35,448 nucleotides of DNA from Paenibacillus sp. Soil787 (lineage in GTDB: Bacteria > Bacillota > Bacilli > Paenibacillales > NBRC-103111). The notes beneath the pieces are model-generated. The model saw nothing but the letters and a program-made list of their open reading frames with translations, ran no database searches and had not been told where the DNA came from. Every line of letters begins with the position of its first letter. Position 1 is the stretch's first letter. The position numbers and the translations under genes were made by a program. The DNA is taken from contig NZ_LMSP01000047.1 of the NCBI RefSeq assembly GCF_001429545.1, positions 73,542 to 108,989 on the forward strand, in the 5' to 3' direction. Of this stretch, positions 15,877-23,683 are shown one piece after another.

Positions 15877-16081
15877 TGCTTCAACGCCCGAAGGGTGATT
15901 TTGTTCAGGGTTGCGCGATTAAGAGCGTTTTCCGCGCTTATAGAGTGCGGACGCGTAGGATGGTCAGCTGAGAAGTCGATTTCCGACCTCTCAGACACAG
16001 TCGACAGGAAAGAAGTGGAAGCGTGCTTGGTTTTTTCTTGTCCGTTTAGGAGATAATGACTGGGAAGGAGGGATTATAAAT

Positions 16082-16789
16082 ATGCATGCCTACGTGGAAA
16101 TTCTGGTTCGGACCGTTGTAGCTATTTTAGTGCTTCTGTTGATAGCTAGAATATTGGGTAAACAGACGATCTCCAATTTGACGTTTCATGATTTTGTGAC
16201 TGGTATTACATTAGGGGCTATTGCTGCTAACTTGGCATTCAATGAAGCAATAAAACTTACGCATCTGATTTTATCGCTCATTGTTATTACCATTATGTCT
16301 TATTTGTTATCCGTCATTGCATTGAAGAACCGCAAAATGAGGAAATGGATATCAGGTTCTCCAACGGTACTTATGGAAGGCGGGAAAATTCTTGAAGATA
16401 ACATGAGAAAAGTAAGATATACCCTGGATTCATTAGACCAAGCTTTAAGGGAGAAGGGTATTTTTAATATAGAAGAAGTGGACTATGCCGTGCTTGAGGA
16501 TAATGGCGAGGTATCGGTGTTAAAAAAAGACGAGTACCAATATGTAACGAAAAAGGATATGAAGCTTCATCCTAACGATCAAGTTTTTCCAGTAGAATTA
16601 ATTATGGATGGCGTAATGATTGAGAAAAACCTGGAGAATAACGGACTGACCAAGGAATGGTTGGAAAGGGAGGTGAGACGCAAGGGGAAAAAGATATCGG
16701 ATGTGTTCTACGCGGCAAGAGGTACGAAAAAGCAGCTTGTCTTTGATTTTTATGAAGATGGAATCCATCAAACGATTGATAAAGAATAG
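16082..16789 (+). CDS. DUF421 (YetF-family) membrane protein
   Basis: This 235-aa protein has three N-terminal transmembrane helices (about 6-26, 34-54, 60-80) containing the family block ARILGKQTISNLTFHDFVTGITLG, then a cytoplasmic soluble part with MRKWISGSPTVLMEGGKI and LREKGIFNIEEVDYAVLEDNGEVSV. Length and order match YetF/YdfS-type proteins. Some DUF421 proteins of spore formers sit in the spore inner membrane and affect spore resistance; the role here is unknown. GAAGGAGGG lies nine bases before the ATG. No partner gene is coupled to it. Confidence 0.85.
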   Translation: MHAYVEILVRTVVAILVLLLIARILGKQTISNLTFHDFVTGITLGAIAANLAFNEAIKLTHLILSLIVITIMSYLLSVIALKNRKMRKWISGSPTVLMEGGKILEDNMRKVRYTLDSLDQALREKGIFNIEEVDYAVLEDNGEVSVLKKDEYQYVTKKDMKLHPNDQVFPVELIMDGVMIEKNLENNGLTKEWLEREVRRKGKKISDVFYAARGTKKQLVFDFYEDGIHQTIDKE

Positions 16790-16906
16790 AGGCATAACTC
16801 CAAATTTCTGACGTTGGGAACGTTGTGAAATTTTACAAGGTGACGGGAGAAGGATTCTCCAGTAACATTATTTCATCTATATAATGTTAGGAGTTTATCA
16901 ATCATT

Positions 16907-18277
16907 ATGAGTAACGATCAGACATCAGGACAAGCAGCAAGCAAGAAAACAGGAACGGTTGAACGGTTTACGTCTACAGGTTTTATTTTGGCCGCGATTG
17001 GCAGCTCGGTAGGGCTAGGCAACATGTGGAAGTTTCCCTATATTACAGGTAAACATGGCGGTGCCGCCTTTTTCCTGTTGTTTATCATTTGTTTAATTGT
17101 TGTAGGCTTACCTATTTTGCTTGCAGAAATGACGATTGGCCGCGGCGGTAGAGGGAATGCATCGGTATCCTTCTTTAATCTGACGGGCAAAAAATACTGG
17201 GGAGCATTTGGGTTATTATCGATTCTAACCGCTTTTATGATCATGTCCTACTACGCGGTAGTCGCGGGATGGACGCTCCATTATACAGTAGAGTCGTTTA
17301 CTGGCCTTTTGTTCCAAGAAGGCTCCGACTATAAAGGCAAGTTCCTATCGTTCGCTTCGGGCTACTGGCCTATCTTCTGGCAGGCTGTTGTTATGCTGGT
17401 TACGGGATGGGTTATTGCTAAAGGGGTTTCCGGTGGTATCGAAAAATTCAACAAAATTCTGATTCCTGGTTTTCTTATTATCCTACTGATTCTTATGGTC
17501 CGTTCTCTTACGCTCCCTGGAGCAGCAGCGGGGGTATCCTTCTTCTTAAAACCTGACTTCTCCAAGCTGGACGCGGAGTCTGCACTAGTTGCTTTGGGAC
17601 ATGCGTTCTTCTCCTTATCTTTAGGGATGGGCTGTATGTTAACCTATGGGTCTTATGTGGAAAAAAGGCAATCACTCGGCACAGCGACGCTCGCCATTGG
17701 TTTCGGTGATTTGGTCTATGCTTTCATCGCCGGTCTAGTCATTTTCCCTACGGTATTTTCTTATGGGCTTCAGCCTGGCGAAGGCGTAGGTTTGGCGTTC
17801 ATGGCGCTGCCTGCAGCGTTCTCACAGATGCCATTTGGTTTCTTTTTTGGCGGTTTATTCTTCTTGCTGCTTGCTATTGCGGCGTTGACTTCAGCGATTT
17901 CCATCTTAGAAGTTCCAGTCGCTTATGCTATGCACAAATGGCAGTGGAGCCGCAAAAAATCAGCCATTATCTTATCCGTACTTTGCTTCTTAGTAGGTGT
18001 TCCTTCAGGGCTTTCTGTTGGAGGCGTGCTAGGGGACTTCCATCCTGGAGGTAAAAGCATCTTTGATTGGATGGACTTCATTACATCCTATGTTCTGATG
18101 CCATTCGGTGGGTTAGTCGTTACCCTGTTTACTGGCTATGCGTGGAAAAAGGCTGGAGAAGAAGCGGGTTTGAAGGGTTTTTGGTATAAAGCCTGGATGT
18201 TCTTGCTTCGCGTGGTAGCTCCCGTACTCATCGTTTGTGTATTCTTGCATTCGGTAGGTATCATTAAATTTTCATAA
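16907..18277 (+). CDS. Sodium-dependent transporter, NSS (SNF) family
   Basis: The 456-aa protein belongs to the neurotransmitter:sodium symporter family (LeuT fold). The hallmark AAIGSSVGLGNMWKFPYI in helix 1 carries the sodium and substrate contacts; PILLAEMTIGRGGRGN follows helix 2; SYYAVVAGWTLHYTVES is helix 3. About eleven helices are seen, as in YocR/YhdH-type bacterial members, which lack helix 12. The substrate is probably an amino acid. AGGAG is about 13 bp from the ATG, longer than usual. A terminator follows. Confidence 0.92.
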   Translation: MSNDQTSGQAASKKTGTVERFTSTGFILAAIGSSVGLGNMWKFPYITGKHGGAAFFLLFIICLIVVGLPILLAEMTIGRGGRGNASVSFFNLTGKKYWGAFGLLSILTAFMIMSYYAVVAGWTLHYTVESFTGLLFQEGSDYKGKFLSFASGYWPIFWQAVVMLVTGWVIAKGVSGGIEKFNKILIPGFLIILLILMVRSLTLPGAAAGVSFFLKPDFSKLDAESALVALGHAFFSLSLGMGCMLTYGSYVEKRQSLGTATLAIGFGDLVYAFIAGLVIFPTVFSYGLQPGEGVGLAFMALPAAFSQMPFGFFFGGLFFLLLAIAALTSAISILEVPVAYAMHKWQWSRKKSAIILSVLCFLVGVPSGLSVGGVLGDFHPGGKSIFDWMDFITSYVLMPFGGLVVTLFTGYAWKKAGEEAGLKGFWYKAWMFLLRVVAPVLIVCVFLHSVGIIKFS

Positions 18278-18299
18278 CCTGTATCAAAATAGCAGTGCT

Positions 18300-18331
18300 G
18301 AGGATACCGCGAGGTATCCTCTTTCTTTTTT
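18300..18331 (+). terminator. Terminator of the NSS transporter
   Basis: GAGGATACC and GGTATCCTC form a perfect 9-bp stem with loop GCGA, followed by TTTCTTTTTT. Confidence 0.9.
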
Positions 18332-18341
18332 CCTTCTTTTT

Positions 18342-18575
18342 TCAACTATTCGGCAGTGGACATATCATTTTAACATCTTCCATCTCCACCATTTGAGAGC
18401 TCTCGACTAGACTGCTCAAAGGGACGCTTTGCTCGTTTTCCGGTTGATCCAAGGGATAGATTCTGGCGGTTTCATTCTTTTCGTCGACATTTTGAATGTA
18501 GATTGGCGTCCCATTATAAGTGACATCAACCATGACAGGTGAAACTGCAATCTCTTGAGCGCGTTGATTGTTCAT
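18342..18575 (-). CDS. sspH: H-type small acid-soluble spore protein
   Basis: The 77-aa protein matches the SspH family nearly end to end: MNNQRAQEIAVSPVM, VTYNGTPIYIQNVDE and ETARIYPLDQPENEQ. These proteins are made in the forespore and packaged in dormant spores. The open frame extends to 18671, but AAGGAGG at 18584-18591 and family alignment fix the start at 18575. No clear forespore sigma-factor promoter was identified. It indicates that the host forms endospores. Confidence 0.93.
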   Translation of the reverse strand: MNNQRAQEIAVSPVMVDVTYNGTPIYIQNVDEKNETARIYPLDQPENEQSVPLSSLVESSQMVEMEDVKMICPLPNS

Positions 18576-18815
18576 TTTTTTTGGCCTCCTTGATGTAATA
18601 GTTACATTATTTGTGGATATGAATGGATGTATGCATAGAAAGGCGCCCCCGGCAATTTTGAGGTGCCTCATTTTAACGGTAGATAAAGGAACGGGTATGC
18701 CCTCTCACTCCTCTTGTGTTCATGAAGGATTTTTGGCACAATAATAAATAGATGGTACGCTTCGGCTGCTTAGTAGAATAGGACTGTATGTGAAAGTCTT
18801 GAAAAGAGGATAACG

Positions 18816-19913
18816 ATGAATAAAGAATCCATCTATGGATTAACTTTGGATCAATTAATTGCTTGGCTTGAGGAAAATGGACACAAAAAATCGCGCGCGC
18901 TGCAAGTCTGGGATTGGCTATATCGGAAGCGAGTAACTGATTTCTCAGAAATGACGGATGTGAAACAGGATTGTATTCAATGTTTGGAAGAGCATTTCGT
19001 CATTCAAACTTTGACTGAACATACGAGGCAAGAATCGGCGGACGGCACGATGAAGTTCCTGTTCAAGCTGCAGGATGGTAATTTGATCGAGACCGTGCTC
19101 ATGAGACATAAGTTCGGTTTATCTGTATGTGTTACGACGCAGGTCGGCTGTAACATTGGGTGCAGCTTCTGTGCGAGCGGGCTTTTGGCTAAAAGTCGCG
19201 ATCTATCCAGCGCTGAAGTCGTGGAGCAAATTATGAAGGTTCAGTTTAATTTGGACATAGCGGGCAAAGACGAACGTGTCAGCCACATTGTTGTGATGGG
19301 CATTGGCGAGCCATTTGATAATTTTGAAAATATGGTTGATTTCATCCGCGTCGTGAAAGATCAAAAAGGTCTAGACATTGCCGCCAGACATATTACGGTA
19401 TCCACTAGTGGTCTTGCTAATAAAATTATCGAATTCGCGGACTCGGATTTGAAGGTAAATCTCGCAATTTCTCTGCATGCCCCGACGAACGAGCTTCGTA
19501 CCCGGATCATGAAAATAAACAAAGCGATTCCGATCGAGAAATTGATGCAGGCGATAGAGTACTATTTGGAGAAAACGAACCGGAGAATTACATTGGAGTA
19601 CATTCTGCTGAAGGACGTTAATGACGGTAAAGAGCATGCTCTGCAATTAGCAGAGCTCATCCAGCATATTCGCCACCTTGCCAATGTGAACTTGATTCCT
19701 TACAATCCTGTGGATGAGCACAGTCAATATCAACGGAGCGAGCGGGAATCCGTGCGGGCTTTCTATGATACCTTGAAAAAGCAGGGCATTAGCTGCAGTG
19801 TTCGCCTAGAGCATGGGACGGATATTGATGCCGCTTGTGGACAATTAAGAAGCAAACAGATCAAACAGTCCACAGGGGATAACCCTGGTCAGGATAGTTT
19901 GGTTGTAGGCTAA
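18816..19913 (+). CDS. rlmN: RlmN-like 23S rRNA A2503 C2-methyltransferase
   Basis: This radical-SAM enzyme (365 aa) methylates A2503 of 23S rRNA and possibly A37 of some tRNAs. Cluster cysteines are C112, C116 and C119 in GCNIGCSFCASG; the methyl-carrying Cys is C341 in DIDAACGQL. MGIGEPFDNF and ITVSTSG are RlmN-like rather than Cfr-like (MGMGEALAN). After the cluster it reads SGLLAKSRDL where typical Bacillus RlmN has STLGGLKRNL, and the tail is extended, so it may be a second, divergent RlmN copy. It stands alone, not in the usual housekeeping context. RBS is AAGAGG. Confidence 0.82.
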   Translation: MNKESIYGLTLDQLIAWLEENGHKKSRALQVWDWLYRKRVTDFSEMTDVKQDCIQCLEEHFVIQTLTEHTRQESADGTMKFLFKLQDGNLIETVLMRHKFGLSVCVTTQVGCNIGCSFCASGLLAKSRDLSSAEVVEQIMKVQFNLDIAGKDERVSHIVVMGIGEPFDNFENMVDFIRVVKDQKGLDIAARHITVSTSGLANKIIEFADSDLKVNLAISLHAPTNELRTRIMKINKAIPIEKLMQAIEYYLEKTNRRITLEYILLKDVNDGKEHALQLAELIQHIRHLANVNLIPYNPVDEHSQYQRSERESVRAFYDTLKKQGISCSVRLEHGTDIDAACGQLRSKQIKQSTGDNPGQDSLVVG

Positions 19914-19924
19914 TAGAGAAGGCG

Positions 19925-19958
19925 GGACCCCATCAGATACTGATCGGGTTCTTTTTTT
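19925..19958 (+). terminator. Terminator of rlmN
   Basis: A 12-bp stem with one mismatch (GGACCCCATCAG with CTGATCGGGTTC) is followed by seven T residues. Confidence 0.85.
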
Positions 19959-20017
19959 CGCATCTACCTTGACAAATTGCGCTCGTCCCTGAAGGACGAC
20001 GGAGTCGTTTATCCTTG
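19957..20017. repeat. 60-bp dispersed repeat, copy 2
   Basis: Same sequence and orientation as 565-624 with one inserted base, beginning inside the T-tract of the rlmN terminator. It keeps both alternative hairpins. Confidence 0.75.
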
Positions 20018-20095
20018 GTTAAGAATAGCATCTTTGATATAAAGGGGAAAATGACTTAAGATCCAACTGACTTAGGGATAGGAGGCGTAGAATGA

Positions 20096-20671
20096 ATGTC
20101 AGATTTCAAAGCCGTTATTCTAGAAGAGGAAATTGCACCTTCTCATGCCATCGCATGCCAGCAATGTGAGCTTTCCAAGCAGCGTCAACGTGTGATTTGG
20201 GGGGAAGGTAATCCCGAAGCTCCGATTTTTATTATTATGGATAACCCTGGTGCACGTGAAGACAAGGAGGGACAAGCATTCGTATGCGGTACAAGGGAAA
20301 CTTTACAGATGGGGATGAGGGAAGCGGGGCTGGATTTGGGCTTGGTTTATGTAAGTTATTTATTGAAGTGCCGTCCAATTCGAGCTTATAACAAGCCCGC
20401 AGCCAGAGAGGCATGCTCTTCCCATTTAGAGCTTCAACTTAAAGAAAAGAAACCGAGATTGTTGTTTGGACTCGGAAATGTTGTTGTGGAGTCTATGTTT
20501 CCGGATGTTGGAGCCGATGTAAAAAGCTACAGGGGGAGTTGGCACACCTTCCAAGGGTTACCTGCCGCTTTCTCATATCATCCACTCGCTGTACGCCGGA
20601 GGCCCGTCCTCATGAAATATTTCGTCCAAGATCTCCAGCTTGTTGCTCAAAGGATCAAAGAAATGACATAA
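20096..20671 (+). CDS. Family 4-like uracil-DNA glycosylase
   Basis: The 191-aa protein has four cysteines placed as in iron-sulfur uracil-DNA glycosylases (C21, C24, C92, C107), motif A-like MDNPGAREDKEGQAF and the C-terminal YHPLAVRRRP motif. It removes uracil from DNA as the first step of base excision repair. The usual GEGPG motif is altered: GEGNPEAP comes earlier and NPG replaces GPG, so it is a divergent subgroup. The ATG at 20096 follows GGAGG. The next gene starts directly at its stop, giving a two-gene repair operon. Confidence 0.82.
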   Translation: MSDFKAVILEEEIAPSHAIACQQCELSKQRQRVIWGEGNPEAPIFIIMDNPGAREDKEGQAFVCGTRETLQMGMREAGLDLGLVYVSYLLKCRPIRAYNKPAAREACSSHLELQLKEKKPRLLFGLGNVVVESMFPDVGADVKSYRGSWHTFQGLPAAFSYHPLAVRRRPVLMKYFVQDLQLVAQRIKEMT

Positions 20672-21274
20672 ATGGAGGTGAATGTTCTGTCTTCCAAACC
20701 CGCACCTGCTGCATTTTTTGGGCAACCTACACTGCTCTTGGCTCGCTCGCTGCTCGGCAAACTACTTGTGAAAGAATCGGGAATAGGCCCATCCGCAGGC
20801 TGGATTGTAGAAACAGAAGCGTACATAGGCCCTGGGGATCGTGCCGCTCATAGTTATGGGAATCGCAGGACAGCGAGGACGGAAGTCATGTTTGGTCCTC
20901 CAGGCTATGTCTATACCTATGTGATGCATACCCATTGTTTAGTGAACATAGTAAGCGGGGAGCCTGGTCACCCGGAAGCTGTCTTAATTAGAGCTGTGGA
21001 GCCATGTATAGGAATTGATCTCATGTATGACCGCCGCGGCTACGATAAAAAGCTAAAGGAGCTCACTAACGGCCCCGGCAAACTAACCAAAGCTCTTGGT
21101 ATTGTGAAAGAGGATTATGGAAGACCCGTTTTTGAGCGTCCTCTCTACATTGCGGAAGGAAGAGCGGTGGAATCCATTGCTGCTGGACCGAGAATTGGTA
21201 TCGACAATACTGGGGAGGCCAGAGAATATCCGTGGCGATTCTGGGTCGAAGGGAATCCTTTTGTTTCGAAATAG
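20672..21274 (+). CDS. DNA-3-methyladenine glycosylase (AAG/MPG type)
   Basis: The 200-aa protein belongs to the mammalian-type alkyladenine glycosylase family (YxlJ in Bacillus), which excises alkylated and deaminated purines. VETEAYIGPGDRAAHSYGNR carries catalytic Glu (about 49) and the intercalating Tyr region; MFGPPGYVYTYVMHTHCLVN and GPGKLTKALGI are further signatures. The ATG at 20672 immediately follows the upstream TAA, suggesting coupling; GGAGGTG at 20674 could instead serve a CTG start at 20687. A weak hairpin without T-tract (21326-21340) follows. Confidence 0.88.
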   Translation: MEVNVLSSKPAPAAFFGQPTLLLARSLLGKLLVKESGIGPSAGWIVETEAYIGPGDRAAHSYGNRRTARTEVMFGPPGYVYTYVMHTHCLVNIVSGEPGHPEAVLIRAVEPCIGIDLMYDRRGYDKKLKELTNGPGKLTKALGIVKEDYGRPVFERPLYIAEGRAVESIAAGPRIGIDNTGEAREYPWRFWVEGNPFVSK

Positions 21275-21410
21275 CTTAGGAACTGCATTTTTCGTGTAAT
21301 CTGCGTCTCTTTTCAGCAAACATTAAGCCTATCCTAGGCTAAATTTCAGGGAATTACTCCCATTCTCATGCTATTCTAGTTATACAAGAGGATGGAATGG
21401 GGGGGCGACA

Positions 21411-22106
21411 ATGGAAGAGAAGCAAACGGAGTTGAAATCATCGAGTACGACAATAACGCGTCGTAAGTTCTTGGTATCCAGTATTCTAATGGTTACTAGT
21501 GCAGCTTTAGCAGCCTGCGGCATCAATTTGGGCGGTGGAGCAACGACTGGCGGAACAACGGCTCAGCCGGAAGGAAAAGCGGCGAGCGAATCACCGAAAG
21601 CTGCGAATCTGGAGCCGACACCTGCGTGCGGTTCGCCGGAGGAGCTGACCCCAGCTGTCACTGAAGGTCCGTATTTTACACCGAACTCACCGGAGAGAAA
21701 TTCTCTGCTGGAGCAAGGAATGAAGGGAACAAGGCTTACGATTGTAGGCTACGTTGTATCCACGGCATGTAAACCAGTTGCGCATGCGTTATTGGACTTC
21801 TGGCAGGCAGATGACGCCGGTCAATACGATAACAAAGGCTTTACCCTTCGGGGGCATCAATATACGGACGATAAAGGCAAGTTTACGTTGGAAACGATTG
21901 TGCCAGGCTTATACCCAGGCCGAACACGCCATATCCATGTGAAGGTGCAGGCGCCGAATGGTCAGGTGCTGACGAGTCAGCTTTTTTTCCCGAATGAAGC
22001 GGGTAATGCGAAGGATGGCATCTATAATAAGGCACTGCTGATGGATATGAAAAGCAATGCCGATGGCAGCCAGGCGGGCGCCTATCAATTCGTTGTAAAG
22101 GTATAA
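21411..22106 (+). CDS. Exported intradiol ring-cleavage dioxygenase-like lipoprotein
   Basis: This 231-aa protein starts with a twin-arginine motif (TRRKFL) and a hydrophobic stretch ending in a lipobox (LAAC), so it should be folded before export and lipid-anchored outside the membrane. After a Gly/Thr/Ala-rich linker comes the intradiol dioxygenase core: TEGPYF, DFWQADDAGQYD with the first Tyr ligand, LRGHQYTDDKGKF, then GLYPGRTRHIHVKV with the second Tyr and two His ligands for Fe(III). It lacks the N-terminal dimer domain of catechol 1,2-dioxygenases. The substrate is unknown; aromatic diols outside the cell are likely. Confidence 0.85.
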   Translation: MEEKQTELKSSSTTITRRKFLVSSILMVTSAALAACGINLGGGATTGGTTAQPEGKAASESPKAANLEPTPACGSPEELTPAVTEGPYFTPNSPERNSLLEQGMKGTRLTIVGYVVSTACKPVAHALLDFWQADDAGQYDNKGFTLRGHQYTDDKGKFTLETIVPGLYPGRTRHIHVKVQAPNGQVLTSQLFFPNEAGNAKDGIYNKALLMDMKSNADGSQAGAYQFVVKV

Positions 22107-22110
22107 ATAA

Positions 22111-22145
22111 AGAGGAGCCCATGAGAAATCATGAGGCTTCTTTTG
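22111..22145 (+). terminator. Terminator after the dioxygenase-like gene
   Basis: AGAGGAGCC-C-ATGA pairs with TCATG-A-GGCTTCT around GAAA, followed by TTTT. The minus-strand tail is also T-rich, so it may serve the converging membrane-protein gene. Confidence 0.7.
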
Positions 22146-22201
22146 GTTTCAGCCTCGGTCTATATACCCCGTCGAAAAGGGGTTCCGTATCCTTGATAAG
22201 A

Positions 22202-22717
22202 TTACATTGATTTCCGACTACGCGTAAACATCATCAAGCCGCCTGCTATGATAAGAATGATCGCAATGATCGGTTGGTTGTGGAAAAAGCTGCCGAAGAT
22301 GGAGCCAATGGAGAAAATCACGAAGAACAAAAGGGACATGACGGTTAGAATGTTAATCGGGATGAGCAACCATTTATTTCGTCCTCCGAACCAATACAGT
22401 TCGAATAAACCGACGGCAACGGCTAGCATAAATCCCGGCCACATAAGGTGCCAAATATGGAAAAGCATAGAGATTTGGCAGATGATGCCGGTCGTTAATA
22501 GAATCCCGCCTGGGACAAGCACGCCAACACCCCGCCGCTGCAAGATGAAGAAGTATAACCAGTGGAAAAATATGCCGACAGGTATAACAAACAAAGTAGG
22601 CCAGAAATACTCGAAAATGGTACCGGTATTAAAAGTACTATCGCCTTTTAGAAACATAAAAATACCTAAGATAATTAATATAGGGCCGAGAAAGGCGCTG
22701 CGATTCATATTCAACAT
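22202..22717 (-). CDS. Small integral membrane protein, LiaF-TM-like
   Basis: This 171-aa protein has about five or six hydrophobic helices in short hairpins (FLGPILIILGIFMFLKG, FWPTLFVIPVGIFFHW, VLVPGGILLTTGIICQISML, MWPGFMLAVAVGLFELYWFG and two more), ending in Arg/Lys. The repeated pattern of short Gly/Pro-rich helices resembles the transmembrane part of LiaF and DUF5668 proteins; that is inference. AGGAGTGAGC directly precedes the ATG at 22717; an upstream GTG at 22723 lies inside that ribosome site. No function is assigned. Confidence 0.7.
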   Translation of the reverse strand: MLNMNRSAFLGPILIILGIFMFLKGDSTFNTGTIFEYFWPTLFVIPVGIFFHWLYFFILQRRGVGVLVPGGILLTTGIICQISMLFHIWHLMWPGFMLAVAVGLFELYWFGGRNKWLLIPINILTVMSLLFFVIFSIGSIFGSFFHNQPIIAIILIIAGGLMMFTRSRKSM

Positions 22718-22740
22718 GCTCACTCCTAATCTATATTCGA

Positions 22741-22823
22741 TGAAATTTCATTACTTCAAAGATATCATGTCTTTGGGACAGTGTCTTCCGACCTGGGGGG
22801 AGAATAGGTATCGGTCGGAAGAC
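22741..22823. promoter_or_regulatory. Three inverted repeats in a divergent control region
   Basis: Between the divergent genes lie TGAAATTTCA (22741-22750), CAAAGA-N7-TCTTTG (22757-22775) and a perfect 11-bp pair GTCTTCCGACC/GGTCGGAAGAC (22783-22793 and 22813-22823). None has a T-tract, so they look like operators or mRNA structures rather than terminators. Confidence 0.5.
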
Positions 22824-22954
22824 TAATTTCATCCCCTCCAACATATGCATCCTTGCCAACAATAGGAGCTAGCGAATGCCTTCTCATGAATGAAAATATT
22901 CCACAAGCACACAATAAAAGGACTGTTAATCATGATCAAAAGGAGAAGATGTTG

Positions 22955-23611
22955 ATGCGTGGCAAATTTCTCAAGTTAATGCTGTTGTCGATGTCCATAG
23001 CTTTAAGTGTGGCTCCACTCAGCGCAGAGGCAAAGGTGGACGAACGCCCCGCTGTAAAGATGCAGTGCTACAGTCAATCGATGGTCAAATTGAAAGACGA
23101 CTTAAGAAAACTGTGGATTGATCATGTTATTTGGACCAGAAGCTACGTTGTAAGCGCCCTTGCTGGCTCAGAAGATCAAGAAAAGGTGCTGGCTAGACTG
23201 CTCAAGAATCAGAAGGACATCGGAAATGCGATAAAACCGTATTACGGAGAGGCCGCTGGTAATCAACTAGGTGACCTGTTAACTGAGCATATCGTTCTTG
23301 CAGGCAAAGTGATAGCCGCAGTCAAAAGCGGTAATTCAGCTGATTTCGAGAAGTACAACAAAGAGTGGCATCGGAATGCCGATGATATCGCCGCATTTCT
23401 CAGCAAAGCGAACCCGAATTGGCCCATGAAAACCGCGCAAGATCTAATGTATGGGCACTTGCATTTGCTCACAAACAATGTGTTAGCTAGGCACAAAAAG
23501 GATTGGGAAGCGGACATAGCTACGTTCGAACAATACGAGAACCATATTTTTATGCTGGCCGATTTTCTTTCGGACGGGATCATCAAACAATTCCCTAAGA
23601 AGTTTAAGTAG
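22955..23611 (+). CDS. Secreted helical-bundle protein of unknown function
   Basis: The frame opens at 22853, but AAAAGGAG at 22938-22945 and a clear signal peptide (MRGKFLKLMLL ... PLSAEA, cleavage before KVDE) support ATG 22955, giving 218 aa. The mature part is nearly all amphipathic helix, with conserved-looking aromatic and His blocks: LWIDHVIWTRSYVVSALAG, LLTEHIVLAGKVIAAVKSG, WHRNADDIAAFLSKANPNW and MYGHLHLLTNNVLARHKKDW. The two H-I/V-x-W/L-x-R/G blocks look like a repeat that would form a four-helix bundle. I recall similar proteins in Bacillales under conflicting labels; no function is assigned. Confidence 0.75.
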   Translation: MRGKFLKLMLLSMSIALSVAPLSAEAKVDERPAVKMQCYSQSMVKLKDDLRKLWIDHVIWTRSYVVSALAGSEDQEKVLARLLKNQKDIGNAIKPYYGEAAGNQLGDLLTEHIVLAGKVIAAVKSGNSADFEKYNKEWHRNADDIAAFLSKANPNWPMKTAQDLMYGHLHLLTNNVLARHKKDWEADIATFEQYENHIFMLADFLSDGIIKQFPKKFK

Positions 23612-23634
23612 TACGAAACGTAGTGAAACTTGAC

Positions 23635-23672
23635 AAAAAAGCCTCAAAGACATTAGTCTTCGAGGCTTTTTT
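23635..23672. terminator. Bidirectional terminator
   Basis: AAAAAAGCCTC-A-AAGAC, loop ATTA, GTCTT-C-GAGGCTTTTTT form a long symmetric hairpin between two convergent genes. Confidence 0.92.
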
Positions 23673-23683
23673 ACATACTATTT

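Noticed and set aside
18816..19913. Cfr-type antibiotic resistance methyltransferase
   Set aside because: The MGIGEP and LIETVLMRH motifs are those of RlmN, not Cfr, so a resistance call is not supported.
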